Of a stretch of 64,000 nt of DNA, positions 24,889 through 33,384 are shown one piece after another. The notes under the pieces were generated by a model. That model was given only the letters and a program-made list of their open reading frames with translations, had not been told where the DNA came from and made no database searches. Location: positions 92,224 to 156,223 of the IMG/VR virus record IMGVR_UViG_3300045970_000382; one strand, 5' to 3'. This DNA comes from a virus. Numbering within the stretch: the stretch's first letter is position 1; the number at the start of each line of letters is the position of its first letter. Position numbers and translations under genes: made by a program.

Positions 24889-27729
24889 ACCCCATGCCAA
24901 ACCGCTGGTGGAAATTAATACTTGTAAAGATTCTTTAGTATTTTCAGCAAAATCTTCTAAAAATTGTGTTCGGGAACTCATTTCTAAATCAGCATTATAA
25001 AATAAACAATCAATTTCTTGATCTTTAAATTTAGATTCAAGCATCCGTCCAGTATTTTTATCATGTACGAAGATTAGTGTTTTCTCATTTGGATTTTTAT
25101 AATAACATTCAAGAGCTAGATTCAATTTATCTTGCTGTTGGTCAGCATATCTTAAAGATGTGTCATATTCTAATAAATTCCATTGAATAACAGTGGGTCT
25201 CCAATTATTATTTATTACTTCTGTCGGTTTACCGTTTAGTGTTGTAAGCCAAGTCTTAAATTCAGATACATTTGGCATAGTAGCAGATAGCATCAATATC
25301 TTAGCTGATGGTACTAACTTTGAAAATCGCATGATTCCTACTTCAAGTGCATGTCCTCTATTTGTAGTAAGAAGTGATGATTCGTCGGTAATTATCAGCC
25401 CAATATCAAATAACCAATCTGATTTTTCAGATTTATAATTTCGTGAACGGGAGTTATGTAACATAATTCCACCTTGTCCGCCAATCCAATTTTGTATTGG
25501 GTATGAAACATTTTTAGGTTGTATTTCAAGATCATATACAATATCTTTTCTTAAAAATTCTATACTTTTAATTTTGACAAAATGTAAATGTGGATTGAGA
25601 TTGTTTCTTTGTCTTGGGTTATTTTCATTAATTCGTATATCCCATGTTAAATATTCTTTATCTTTGTATATTCTAGTATTTTTTATTACAAAACTAAATC
25701 TTCCAACTAATAGTGTTAAATTTTGAATATCTTTAGATAGTTGAAAAGATGCTGTTCTAAAAAGATGTCTATTTTTACTTGAGTTATCAAAAAACCCATC
25801 ACCGCAAAGCATTCCATTTAAAAAGGATTCTATTTTAGATGCTTCCCAAGTAAAAACAAAATCAGGAATAGATTTTTCACGAGATAATCCACCAAACAAA
25901 TGTCCTATGTATTGCCATAAAACTGAATTCACATGCAGTGTGTGTATTATTCCACCAATAGGTCTAATATCTGTTTTTGAAGTAATATTACCACCAAAAA
26001 CTTTTTGTGCCCGTTCTAAAAATTGTAAGTTGTCATTTTTTTGCTCTATGGTTAATCTTGGGCCACGAACACAGCATCCATCAGCAACAAAAAATCCCAA
26101 TGCCCATGCTAGATCATTGTCAACTTCAATTTTTGCTGGAAATTCTAATTTAGAATGATATGCTTTTACTTTTTTCATTTCATTTATATCTAATAAACCT
26201 AATCTAAATGAATTTTCAAGTAATATTAATGGGAGATAACCTCGTTTTCTCCAATCATTTATTCTTTGTGTTGTCTTACTTAGACGTTCGTTTTCATATT
26301 TTATTGATGGGACTGCGCTAATTAAATAAAAATCATTTGAAAAAAGATTTAGTATTTTATCACTTGTGAAAAATGTTCTAGTTTTATTTACTATAGGTAA
26401 ATCTAATAACAGTTCAGCAAACGGAATTATAGATTTAGTTGCTAAAGTTTCAAATCCAGTACTTATAGCAACTTGATCTTTTTCTATATCAATATCTTTT
26501 AATATTTTAGGTATTAGTTTCTTTGTAGTTTTATCTAAGATAAATAAATTATGGCATTCTGTCATTTCAACAGATCTTCCTCCAATTAAAGATACTTTAT
26601 AAATATCTTTTGGTTCTATTTTAATTCTTCCAGTTATTTCAGTCGGTAAGATTCCTTTTCCTTCATGGTAAGAAAATACTTCACAATCAATATTATCTTC
26701 AACTATGTTACCAATACAGTCTTTCCAAACATTGCCGTTTTTATAACAATAAAGCTCAGTTTCGTATGGATACGAGTCGGTCATTTCTGATGTACAACAA
26801 ATAATATCAGCTTCGTTTAGTTCTTTAGCTTTTGTTTCTGTTAGAACAAAGTCTCCAGTTAAAATACATATTTTATAATCTTGTCCAAATGATTTAGTCC
26901 AGTCGTTAAATTTTTCAAGAGTTAATGCTTTTAATGGTGAGACATAACAAATCTTCTTTTTGTGTACTTTTAATGTTTCCCAAACAAATAATTCAGCAGA
27001 TATAGTTTTTCCTGTTGATGTAGCTGTTCCTAATACTAAGTTACAATCTTGATGCCAATAACCGTGTTTTAAAATTGTGGATTGCACACGATTGAATTGC
27101 TTAAATCCATATTTAAAATGTGGAAAATAATTATTTAAATAACAATCTTCAATCTCAACTAAATCTGTCATCATTTCTTTTGATGCCAAGTCTTTTGTTG
27201 GTTTATAAACAGGTTCAATAGAACTTTGTACCGATTTAATTGTCGAATTTAAAGATCTTAAATGATGTTCTGTTTTTGTACCACAGTTAGGAAATGCAGC
27301 ACAACCCATGAATTTTACACCTGTAGCTTTAACAGTTCTTTCAACGGTATAAGAACCACATTTTTTACAGAATATAATCTCATTAGATATTTTAATCAGA
27401 TTATTTACTCGAAGAGTTATTCTTTCAAATACAGTAGTGTTACCCTCTGTTCGTAATACTTTAGGTTCCTGACATATAATTTTATTTGCAATAGTGTCGT
27501 ATAAAATGTTACGAATGGCGTCTTCACCAATATCTCTGGTTTTGCCAGTACCATCAACAGTGGTATAGATATGTATTTCAAGTGAAGGTTTAGATTTTAA
27601 AGTGGCACAGATGACTAACTCTGTTCCTCTCTTTGGAAGTTTAAATTCCCATTTTAAAAAATCGTGTTGAGGAGTAAAAAAAGTATCTGCCCAGTTTTCA
27701 AATTGATCTTTTGTTAGAGCAACAAACAT
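24580..27729 (-). CDS. SF2 (Ski2/Hel308-like) helicase, N-terminal part with cis intein and N-intein half
   Basis: 1049 residues. The N-terminal ~230 include a C-x2-C...C-x4-C zinc ribbon (CKKCGS..CAAFPNCG). Walker A is GTATSTGKT (234-242); YVSPLKALTLEK and ILTGDF follow. Residues 319-759 are a LAGLIDADG intein. The helicase resumes with SRSRNYKSEKSDW, DEAD-box-like IITDESS (~780) and motif III LSATMP, up to LISTSGLAWG (947). Residues 948-1049 are an N-intein half. The C-part is at 22571-23704. Probably an ATP-dependent 3'-5' repair/recombination helicase. Confidence 0.88.
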   Translation of the reverse strand: MFVALTKDQFENWADTFFTPQHDFLKWEFKLPKRGTELVICATLKSKPSLEIHIYTTVDGTGKTRDIGEDAIRNILYDTIANKIICQEPKVLRTEGNTTVFERITLRVNNLIKISNEIIFCKKCGSYTVERTVKATGVKFMGCAAFPNCGTKTEHHLRSLNSTIKSVQSSIEPVYKPTKDLASKEMMTDLVEIEDCYLNNYFPHFKYGFKQFNRVQSTILKHGYWHQDCNLVLGTATSTGKTISAELFVWETLKVHKKKICYVSPLKALTLEKFNDWTKSFGQDYKICILTGDFVLTETKAKELNEADIICCTSEMTDSYPYETELYCYKNGNVWKDCIGNIVEDNIDCEVFSYHEGKGILPTEITGRIKIEPKDIYKVSLIGGRSVEMTECHNLFILDKTTKKLIPKILKDIDIEKDQVAISTGFETLATKSIIPFAELLLDLPIVNKTRTFFTSDKILNLFSNDFYLISAVPSIKYENERLSKTTQRINDWRKRGYLPLILLENSFRLGLLDINEMKKVKAYHSKLEFPAKIEVDNDLAWALGFFVADGCCVRGPRLTIEQKNDNLQFLERAQKVFGGNITSKTDIRPIGGIIHTLHVNSVLWQYIGHLFGGLSREKSIPDFVFTWEASKIESFLNGMLCGDGFFDNSSKNRHLFRTASFQLSKDIQNLTLLVGRFSFVIKNTRIYKDKEYLTWDIRINENNPRQRNNLNPHLHFVKIKSIEFLRKDIVYDLEIQPKNVSYPIQNWIGGQGGIMLHNSRSRNYKSEKSDWLFDIGLIITDESSLLTTNRGHALEVGIMRFSKLVPSAKILMLSATMPNVSEFKTWLTTLNGKPTEVINNNWRPTVIQWNLLEYDTSLRYADQQQDKLNLALECYYKNPNEKTLIFVHDKNTGRMLESKFKDQEIDCLFYNADLEMSSRTQFLEDFAENTKESLQVLISTSGLAWGSVSKDTLVTMSNGTEKLAKDIKINDEILSWNEQGYLEQDNILNVLEYGPINEFVITLENGKTIIVDRKHPFYCKNKDNSFSIIEAQNLTGEEDLFNLDTDFS
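25453..26775 (-). mobile_element. Cis-splicing intein with LAGLIDADG endonuclease in the helicase
   Basis: Codons 319-759 (441 residues). Starts at Ser after TSEMTD, has block B-like MTECHNLF. Two LAGLIDADG helices are LAWALGFFVADG (540-551) and LNGMLCGDGFFD (638-649). It ends GGIMLHN followed by Ser+1. Removing it joins TSEMTD to SRSRNYK, restoring a continuous helicase. The exact first residue is inferred. Confidence 0.85.
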
Positions 27730-27801
27730 GCTTATGCCTTTTATGAATTAATTGGTATTTCATTATATAAAAACTATAATAAATAAGCTAGACTGTATTA
27801 A

Positions 27802-28803
27802 TCATTTATTTTGTTGGAATTCTAGATTATGGAGTCGTTCACGGATTAGAGTACAATATTCTGGATTTTTTTCTATAAGAACGTAATTTCTATTTGTGAA
27901 TAGACATGCTATTCCTGTTGAACCTGATCCAGCAAAAGGATCTAATACTGTGTCACCTTTTTTTGAAATCATTTTAACTAAATGCTCCATTAATTTTAAG
28001 GGTTTTACAGTAGGATGTTTATTACTTAAGATTGAATCTAGACCTAAATTTCTTTCACTCTTTACAGATTTTGTTGAGTAAAAATATCTAGATATTTCAA
28101 TATTTGGAAAAATAGATAAAACTTCATCTGATTCATCATGCATTACATTTGACGGATATCTTCCTAAATCATTGGGTATCCAAGTATCTTTAGGATTTAA
28201 ATAATAACTTGAAGCATGTTCTCTCCTTTTTTGTTTTGAATTATCTATTTTTACATTATCTACGTCTCCAAATCTAACATCATCTATATTAAGTGCTCCT
28301 GTTCCCCAACGAACGATGTTCTCTGTTATGGTATGATATAAAAGTGGCTTCCTAGCCAATGTTATAGGTTCAAGTGCTGGTTTTAAGCAAGAAGCAGAAC
28401 CTTCCCATTCACCTTTATCATCTAATATCTTATCTATACTTTTACCTAAATTGACTCCTTTTGGAAACCCACTACCATATAGCCAAATGAGCATATCTCT
28501 TATTTCAAAACCAGCATCTTCAATACGCACAGCCATTCTATGCTGAGTTTTAGTTCCTGAAAAAGATAATAGATGTCCTCCAGGTTTAAGTACCCGTAAA
28601 CATTCTTCCCATATATCTTGAGAAGGAACATCATAGTCCCATTTATTACACATAAATGAGATTCCATAAGGCGGATCTGTTATGATTGCATCAATAGAAT
28701 TTGAGGCAAAATTCTGCATTTCTAACAAACAATCTCCCTGATAGACTTTGTTAGTCTTAAATCTATTTTTGTAATTAGATTTTAATTCTTCAAACTTAGA
28801 CAT
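27802..28803 (-). CDS. DNA methyltransferase, N6-adenine/N4-cytosine type (beta class)
   Basis: 333 residues. Catalytic motif IV DPPYGISF is near residue 43, VLKPGGHLLSFSGT follows, and the SAM-binding motif I DPFAGSGSTG is near the C-terminus, which is the motif order of beta-class enzymes. HPTVKPLKLMEHL is the conserved stretch before motif I. No partner restriction endonuclease is visible, so it is an orphan likely to protect phage DNA or act on host sites. 1 nt overlap with the gene upstream. Confidence 0.9.
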   Translation of the reverse strand: MSKFEELKSNYKNRFKTNKVYQGDCLLEMQNFASNSIDAIITDPPYGISFMCNKWDYDVPSQDIWEECLRVLKPGGHLLSFSGTKTQHRMAVRIEDAGFEIRDMLIWLYGSGFPKGVNLGKSIDKILDDKGEWEGSASCLKPALEPITLARKPLLYHTITENIVRWGTGALNIDDVRFGDVDNVKIDNSKQKRREHASSYYLNPKDTWIPNDLGRYPSNVMHDESDEVLSIFPNIEISRYFYSTKSVKSERNLGLDSILSNKHPTVKPLKLMEHLVKMISKKGDTVLDPFAGSGSTGIACLFTNRNYVLIEKNPEYCTLIRERLHNLEFQQNK

Positions 28804-29021
28804 TATTTATCTAATAAAGAGGAATTATCAGTTCTACTTATATAACTCAAATCTGAGACATAATGTTGTATTTTGTTTTTTGAATCTAATTTAAATCTAG
28901 CTTCAAAATGATAATAACCTTCTCCTTCCTTAGTTAGTTTTTGTAAGGCTTTTATGATTTTTTGTTGAAGGTTATGTTCATCAAGATTAATTAAAGAATC
29001 ATCTGTTATAATTATTACCAT
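28803..29021 (-). CDS. Small acidic protein of unknown function
   Basis: 72 residues (MVIIITDDSLINLDEHN..). No recognised domain. Its start overlaps the DUF4326 stop by 7 nt and its stop overlaps the methyltransferase ATG by 1 nt, supporting co-translation. Confidence 0.55.
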   Translation of the reverse strand: MVIIITDDSLINLDEHNLQQKIIKALQKLTKEGEGYYHFEARFKLDSKNKIQHYVSDLSYISRTDNSSLLDK

Positions 29022-29296
29022 CTATTTTTAGGATTAAGATTTTCAATTAATTTTACTAAAATATCACCATGACAGGCTTTTGGTTTACAACAACACCCTA
29101 ATACTTTATCTTGTAAATTAGGTAACATTTCTCTAAGATGTTCAGCTTGTGGAGAATTAGTTATCCATTCTTCATATTTTTGAATAACTTCTTCTCTGTT
29201 ACCATCTTTACCTATGATAAATGGATTACCCCACTGACCTGGACGTCTTATATCTACATCATATTTACTATTATAGGCATTTACTACCTTAGTCAT
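29015..29296 (-). CDS. DUF4326 protein
   Basis: 93 residues with the DUF4326 signature: DIRRPGQWGNPFIIG near the start, REEVIQKYEEWI in the middle, LQDKVLGCCCKPKACHGDILVKL near the end. The family is widespread in phages and mobile elements and has conserved Cys and His that could bind metal; its function is unknown. Part of a tight operon of small genes after ParB 2. Confidence 0.8.
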   Translation of the reverse strand: MTKVVNAYNSKYDVDIRRPGQWGNPFIIGKDGNREEVIQKYEEWITNSPQAEHLREMLPNLQDKVLGCCCKPKACHGDILVKLIENLNPKNRW

Positions 29297-29302
29297 TTTA
29301 AT

Positions 29303-29644
29303 TTATTCCTTAAGAAAGATTTTCCAAGCGTTACGTTCATAAGAATCAGTTGTATAGCCATTTTTTAATAAATTTTTTAACAGATTTTTATCTAAAATAC
29401 TTTCTACATAAATTGTTTTTTTGAAAGATTCAAGATGTAGAATCATTCCTTTAAAATAACCTTGACCTTGATATTTTTCTGGTATAGAAACGTTAGCTAC
29501 ATCAATTGTGTTATAAATAACTCCACCCAAATTGTGATAACCATGCCGTAAATAGACCTTGATATGTTTAGTTTCAATCCAGGTATTTTTTACATGATTA
29601 TCTATAAAATAATCAATGAGTTTTAAAAGTGTCTTATCTTTCAT
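29303..29644 (-). CDS. GNAT-like N-acetyltransferase
   Basis: 113 residues. The acetyl-CoA-binding motif appears as YQGQGYFKGMILHLES, preceded by a beta strand IDVANVSIPEK and followed by IYVESILDKNLLKNLLKNGY, the usual motif A/B geometry of short phage GNAT proteins. Substrate unknown. Shares the stop/start position 29644 with the gene upstream. Confidence 0.65.
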   Translation of the reverse strand: MKDKTLLKLIDYFIDNHVKNTWIETKHIKVYLRHGYHNLGGVIYNTIDVANVSIPEKYQGQGYFKGMILHLESFKKTIYVESILDKNLLKNLLKNGYTTDSYERNAWKIFLKE

Positions 29645-30210
29645 TATGAAACCTCAGCGTATTTAAAATTCTCAATTACGAACGGAGTGTCATTTCCGTA
29701 TTTCTTTTTATACTGTAGGTACTCGTTTTTATTCACTAAAAAATAGACGGCATCGTTTAACATTAATCCATTAAGACTAGCCCTTATTTCATAAAAGTTT
29801 TTATATATCTCGCTTTCTTTTGGTTTTAGATCAATAAAAGTTTCGTGATATTTTCCTTTATGCTGATTACTAAAGTGAGACTTAAACTTTTTAAGAGAAA
29901 TATTTTTACTGGGTAACACTGTGACATCTAAAATATTTTCAATTATTTCAGGATAATTGTTGAGTAAGAACGATAATGAATCTTTATTTACGTATCTTGT
30001 GTATGTTAAATAAAACCATTTAAAAACATCAGAATGGTTTTTTAAGTTATATAATCCATTTCTTGTTTTTGAGAATGGTACTTTGTCATTAAGAACTTTT
30101 GCTATTTTAAACAAAAGAATAATTTCATTATTCTTTATGGCTACATGTACTTGGAATATTGCTCTTTCATTAGGGATTATTGTTATAGTCTTTCCGTATT
30201 TTGTTCTCAT
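29644..30210 (-). CDS. Protein of unknown function
   Basis: 188 residues, basic, no recognised motif. Mixed strand/helix pattern. Follows ParB 2 by 12 nt and abuts the GNAT gene. Coding is supported by length and operon packing. Confidence 0.6.
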   Translation of the reverse strand: MRTKYGKTITIIPNERAIFQVHVAIKNNEIILLFKIAKVLNDKVPFSKTRNGLYNLKNHSDVFKWFYLTYTRYVNKDSLSFLLNNYPEIIENILDVTVLPSKNISLKKFKSHFSNQHKGKYHETFIDLKPKESEIYKNFYEIRASLNGLMLNDAVYFLVNKNEYLQYKKKYGNDTPFVIENFKYAEVS

Positions 30211-30222
30211 AAATCCCCTTAA

Positions 30223-31077
30223 TCATCTTATTATTGAATTTTCACGTTCACCTTCGACTCTTCTTTTAACTTTTTCATAAAAGACTTTAATATCAGTAAA
30301 GGCTAAGTCAGCTATGCCTTGAAAACGACCTGCTATGAAAGCTGTTTGAATTGAATCATCGTCAGATATAACACATTCTTTAATACCATTACATGTAATT
30401 TCATAATTTTCTAAATCATTAAATACATTGTGAATTAATTCCCATTGAGATACATTAAAACGGCCTTTAAGTAGTTCTTTATCTACTAAATTAGTGTCAC
30501 CTGTTTTTATTTTGTTGATGATTTGTCTCTGCATAGCTTTATCGCCATTTGACTTGCGAATGATACCTAATGCGTCATTGGTCTTTAATTCACCACTTTT
30601 CATTGCTTCTTTTACAGAGTCATCAGCATTAAGAAGTGCTATGCGATTGCTTACGTGAGACAATGATTTACCAATTCTTTTAGCTATATCAGCTTGGCTC
30701 CAATTATAAGGATCATCACGGAGTCGTTGCAACATTTCAGCTTCTTCAAGCGGTAAAAAATGCTTACCATCATTAGATGTTATCATGTCGGCAAATATAT
30801 AGGCTTCTGATTCATTTTCATCTATTACTAGAGCAATAAAATCAGGAATAATTCCTTTTTCAACTAAACTCATACAGGCCATGTATCGTCTATGACCATC
30901 AATGAGTTGGTATTCACCATCTTTTAGTTGAACTCTACAAGGCTGTAACATGCCACGCTCTTTAATAGATTCAGCCAGTATCTTCAAGTCCCCAAAATCA
31001 AAGCGGGTGTTTCTTCCAGGAATTACTGTTACGTTTCGTGGATCTAATGTTTGAAAGTTATTATTTATAGGAGTCAT
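30223..31077 (-). CDS. ParB-like protein 2
   Basis: 284 residues from the ATG at 31075-31077, which overlaps the upstream stop by 17 nt; an earlier in-frame ATG would overlap that gene much more. ParB pattern: LDPRNVTVIPGRNTR, LAESIKERGMLQP, LIDGHRRYMACMS (box II-like), SNDGKHFLPLEEAEML, then HTH WSQADIAKRIGKSLSHVSNRI. It differs strongly from ParB 1. No ParA. Likely a sequence-specific DNA-binding regulator or partition-like factor. Confidence 0.8.
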   Translation of the reverse strand: MTPINNNFQTLDPRNVTVIPGRNTRFDFGDLKILAESIKERGMLQPCRVQLKDGEYQLIDGHRRYMACMSLVEKGIIPDFIALVIDENESEAYIFADMITSNDGKHFLPLEEAEMLQRLRDDPYNWSQADIAKRIGKSLSHVSNRIALLNADDSVKEAMKSGELKTNDALGIIRKSNGDKAMQRQIINKIKTGDTNLVDKELLKGRFNVSQWELIHNVFNDLENYEITCNGIKECVISDDDSIQTAFIAGRFQGIADLAFTDIKVFYEKVKRRVEGERENSIIR

Positions 31078-31375
31078 AAGAGCGTATTGCAGAGTAGTCG
31101 TTGGTTGTGATGTCTTTAATTGAATTAAAAAACTGTTTAAGAGTTTCAGAATCAAATCCTTTTTTCAATAATGCTTGTCTAATTAAAGGAGCATCACAAT
31201 CTTCCTCTAAATAAGCATTGTCATCTTTCATATAAGAATATGAAGATATTTTATTTTCAATACCTAATACCATTAAATGACCTTTATTAATACGGAGCCA
31301 ACTGTGTCCAGGATCAGAATAAAATGTTAATGCTTTAGAATTAAGAGTTACGTTTTTACCATTTGTGATAATCAT
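31061..31375 (-). CDS. Conserved phage protein (LEEDCDA family)
   Basis: 104 residues. The segment DPGHSWLRINKGHLMVLGI...SYSYMKDDNAYLEEDCDAPL is typical of a short hypothetical family common in phages. Function unknown. First gene after the promoter at 31408-31436, translationally coupled to ParB 2. Confidence 0.65.
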   Translation of the reverse strand: MIITNGKNVTLNSKALTFYSDPGHSWLRINKGHLMVLGIENKISSYSYMKDDNAYLEEDCDAPLIRQALLKKGFDSETLKQFFNSIKDITTNDYSAIRSYDSYK

Positions 31376-31407
31376 ACTTATAGCCTTTTGTTTTTGTTTG
31401 GTAATAT

Positions 31408-31436
31408 ATTATACAAAAACTACACTTGTATGTAAA
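31408..31436 (-). promoter_or_regulatory. Sigma-70-type promoter for the ParB 2 operon
   Basis: Minus strand: TTTACA (31431-31436), 17 nt, TATAAT (31408-31413). Located 33 nt before the ATG at 31375. Confidence 0.75.
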
Positions 31437-31445
31437 GATACAAAA

Positions 31446-31922
31446 TCAATATATTTTTATCAAACGGTTGGAATCATCACCCACTTGAGTAGAAAGACGG
31501 ATGTGATATTGATTTGGATTATTTGCTTTGTGAATAACTAGGCGTACACAGTCGTAGTGTAAATGATATTGTTCTAGAATAGGTGAAGTTTCGTGATCTA
31601 AACACCAGATTATCTCGAGTTCGTCATCTTTTTCGATAAGACTTAAAATGGTCAGCCATTCAATGGATAGTGTAGCTGGATTTAAAATTACAGAAGCTTT
31701 ATATTTTCTAGATTTGATAGGATACTTATCTATAATCTCAGATAAAATGTAAAACATATATTCTCTAGGAGCACCTTTCTCAGTAGTGTACCTTAAATTG
31801 ATTCTAGATTTGTTTTCATTTGTGAGAGTAAAAGCAACAAAATCAGATCTTTTTAGATTAAGGATATCTAATTCTGATAGCAGAATCCTAGTTCCGAAAG
31901 TAAAGGCTTTTTGTTTTATCAC
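31446..31922 (-). CDS. Protein of unknown function with 5' end in a tandem duplication
   Basis: 158 residues with a GTG start at 31920-31922 (MIKQKAFTFGTRILLSEL..). No clear Shine-Dalgarno precedes it. No family recognised. The start and first 29 codons lie in a 110-bp unit that is duplicated directly upstream; the upstream duplicate reads the same 29 codons plus one alanine, then hits a stop at the junction, so it is a remnant. The true start before duplication is uncertain. Confidence 0.5.
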   Translation of the reverse strand: MIKQKAFTFGTRILLSELDILNLKRSDFVAFTLTNENKSRINLRYTTEKGAPREYMFYILSEIIDKYPIKSRKYKASVILNPATLSIEWLTILSLIEKDDELEIIWCLDHETSPILEQYHLHYDCVRLVIHKANNPNQYHIRLSTQVGDDSNRLIKIY

Positions 31923-32051
31923 GGAACTAGAATTAAAGATTAAGCAACAAAATCAGATCTTTTTAGATTAAGGATATCTAATTCTGATAGCAGAATCCTA
32001 GTTCCGAAAGTAAAGGCTTTTTGTTTTATCACGGAACTAGAATTAAAGATT
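31832..32051. repeat. Perfect 110-bp direct tandem duplication
   Basis: Copy 1 is 31832-31941 and copy 2 is 31942-32051; the copies appear identical by eye, followed by the first 7 bases of a third. Unit length 110 is not a multiple of three. It duplicates the 5' end of one gene and abuts the 3' end of the 45-residue gene. Confidence 0.9.
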
Positions 32052-32187
32052 AAGCAACCTGTTCATAAGATTTTCTTACAGGTTGTTTTTTAGCAGGAAT
32101 CATTGTAAATAATTTCATATCTATGATATGTGGATTGGTTAAAGTTTTGGTCTTATTCACCAAGGCAACTATATTGGACTTTTTCAT
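32050..32187 (-). CDS. 45-residue protein upstream of the tandem duplication
   Basis: Small frame starting MKKSNIVALVNKTKTL with a good ribosome-binding site (GGAG, 9 nt upstream), ending KKQPVRKSYEQVA. The stop codon lies at the edge of the duplicated unit. No family recognised; basic, possibly a short regulatory peptide. The strong ribosome-binding site supports it being real. Confidence 0.5.
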   Translation of the reverse strand: MKKSNIVALVNKTKTLTNPHIIDMKLFTMIPAKKQPVRKSYEQVA

Positions 32188-32282
32188 TCTAAATCTCCTC
32201 TTGTTTAAGTTCCAAATTTGACTCTGGATATTCGTACAAGTTCAGATTAGCATATCTTGAATGAAAGTCAATATTTAATTTT

Positions 32283-32378
32283 GTGTTTTAAGCACTGTTT
32301 TATTAACTTATGTCAGTATATCAAGCCAGTTGCTTTCTAAGCTTAAACAGCGTTTTTGGCGGCTATTTTAACAGGGTT
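32283..32378. repeat. Recurrent intergenic element, copy B
   Basis: Resembles 21741-21839: opens GTGTTTTAAGC, contains CTAAGCTTAAACAGCGTTTTTGG and ends TTTTAACAGGGTTTTAG directly at the stop of HNH/AP2 copy 6. Non-coding. Confidence 0.5.
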
Positions 32379-33113
32379 TTAGTCGTTTGGTTCGACCACA
32401 TAATTTATTAAAGCTAAATACACTTTTAGATCTAACTGATCTTTATAAAAGTTTGCTAATCTTCTAATTTCAGCTTCTTTAGATACTTTATAAGCTAGAT
32501 ATGCTTCTTGTTCTGTTTTGTAATAACCAAGATATTTATTTTTTCCTTTAATACTACATCGAGCTTGATATGGATTTGGTTTACCTTCATAATAAGTAAC
32601 TCCAATACAACATTCACCTCTATTAGCATCACGTTTTATTAAAAGTTTATTTATTTCTTGTGGAAGTAAACAACATGTTTCTGGTGAATATATCTCATTA
32701 TGTTTAAAAAGTATATCTTTATCTAGTTGCCAATCTAAATCTGATCCAAACATTTGTAAATAATCATGAGCAAAGTTTTGAAAATTCCACCATCTTTCAC
32801 AAACAGCACAACCAATATAAGAAGGTTGTTTTAATTGAGTATCTTCGTTATAACATCTTCCTAGCATAGACTTCCAACACTTATAAATTCTTAAATGTGT
32901 TTTAGGAAAATAAATTCCAATTCCAATAAAACCTATATTACAAACACTAGGATGATTTGGATTTTTAACTAGACCATTTCTTAATTGGCTTGCTTGACAA
33001 GTTGTTTCAGTCCCATCATCAAATCTGACTCTTACATCATTACAATCTATATACTTTATAACAATACAAGAACCAGAACTATTCGTTTCAAATCTGTCAC
33101 CTACCTTAATCAT
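32379..33113 (-). CDS. HNH/AP2 homing-endonuclease-like protein, copy 6
   Basis: 244 residues: N-domain MIKVGDRFETNSSGS, HNH-like core (CAVCERWWNFQNF, LDKDILFKHNEIYSPETCCLLP; the usual GN is HN here), AP2 domain (CCIGVTYYEGKPNPY..LGYYKTEQEAYLAYK). Lies 7 nt below a small gene downstream of TROVE. Confidence 0.85.
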   Translation of the reverse strand: MIKVGDRFETNSSGSCIVIKYIDCNDVRVRFDDGTETTCQASQLRNGLVKNPNHPSVCNIGFIGIGIYFPKTHLRIYKCWKSMLGRCYNEDTQLKQPSYIGCAVCERWWNFQNFAHDYLQMFGSDLDWQLDKDILFKHNEIYSPETCCLLPQEINKLLIKRDANRGECCIGVTYYEGKPNPYQARCSIKGKNKYLGYYKTEQEAYLAYKVSKEAEIRRLANFYKDQLDLKVYLALINYVVEPND

Positions 33114-33120
33114 TTTTTAC

Positions 33121-33384
33121 CTATAAAACCTGAACAATGTTAAAATGAAAGCTTATTGTTTCTACAATAAACATTCTATGATTCATGAAAAGTTTAGTCT
33201 TAGGATCCCAAACAGAAGTCAAATTAAGAGTATCAGTTTTATTCTTTATATCACGAAGTATCTCATGGTAAGATACTTTATCAATGTATATGTAGAATTT
33301 TATATCTGTTTGGTTTGGATTGTTTTTTAATACTCTAGCTGTATCAGCACAAATCCTATTATAAAGATCATAAAATGTTATCAT
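33121..33384 (-). CDS. Small protein following TROVE
   Basis: 87 residues (MITFYDLYNRICADTARVLKNN..), no recognised motif. Its ATG overlaps the TROVE stop by 4 nt, so it is probably co-translated and may act with the Ro-like protein or its RNA. Confidence 0.6.
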   Translation of the reverse strand: MITFYDLYNRICADTARVLKNNPNQTDIKFYIYIDKVSYHEILRDIKNKTDTLNLTSVWDPKTKLFMNHRMFIVETISFHFNIVQVL

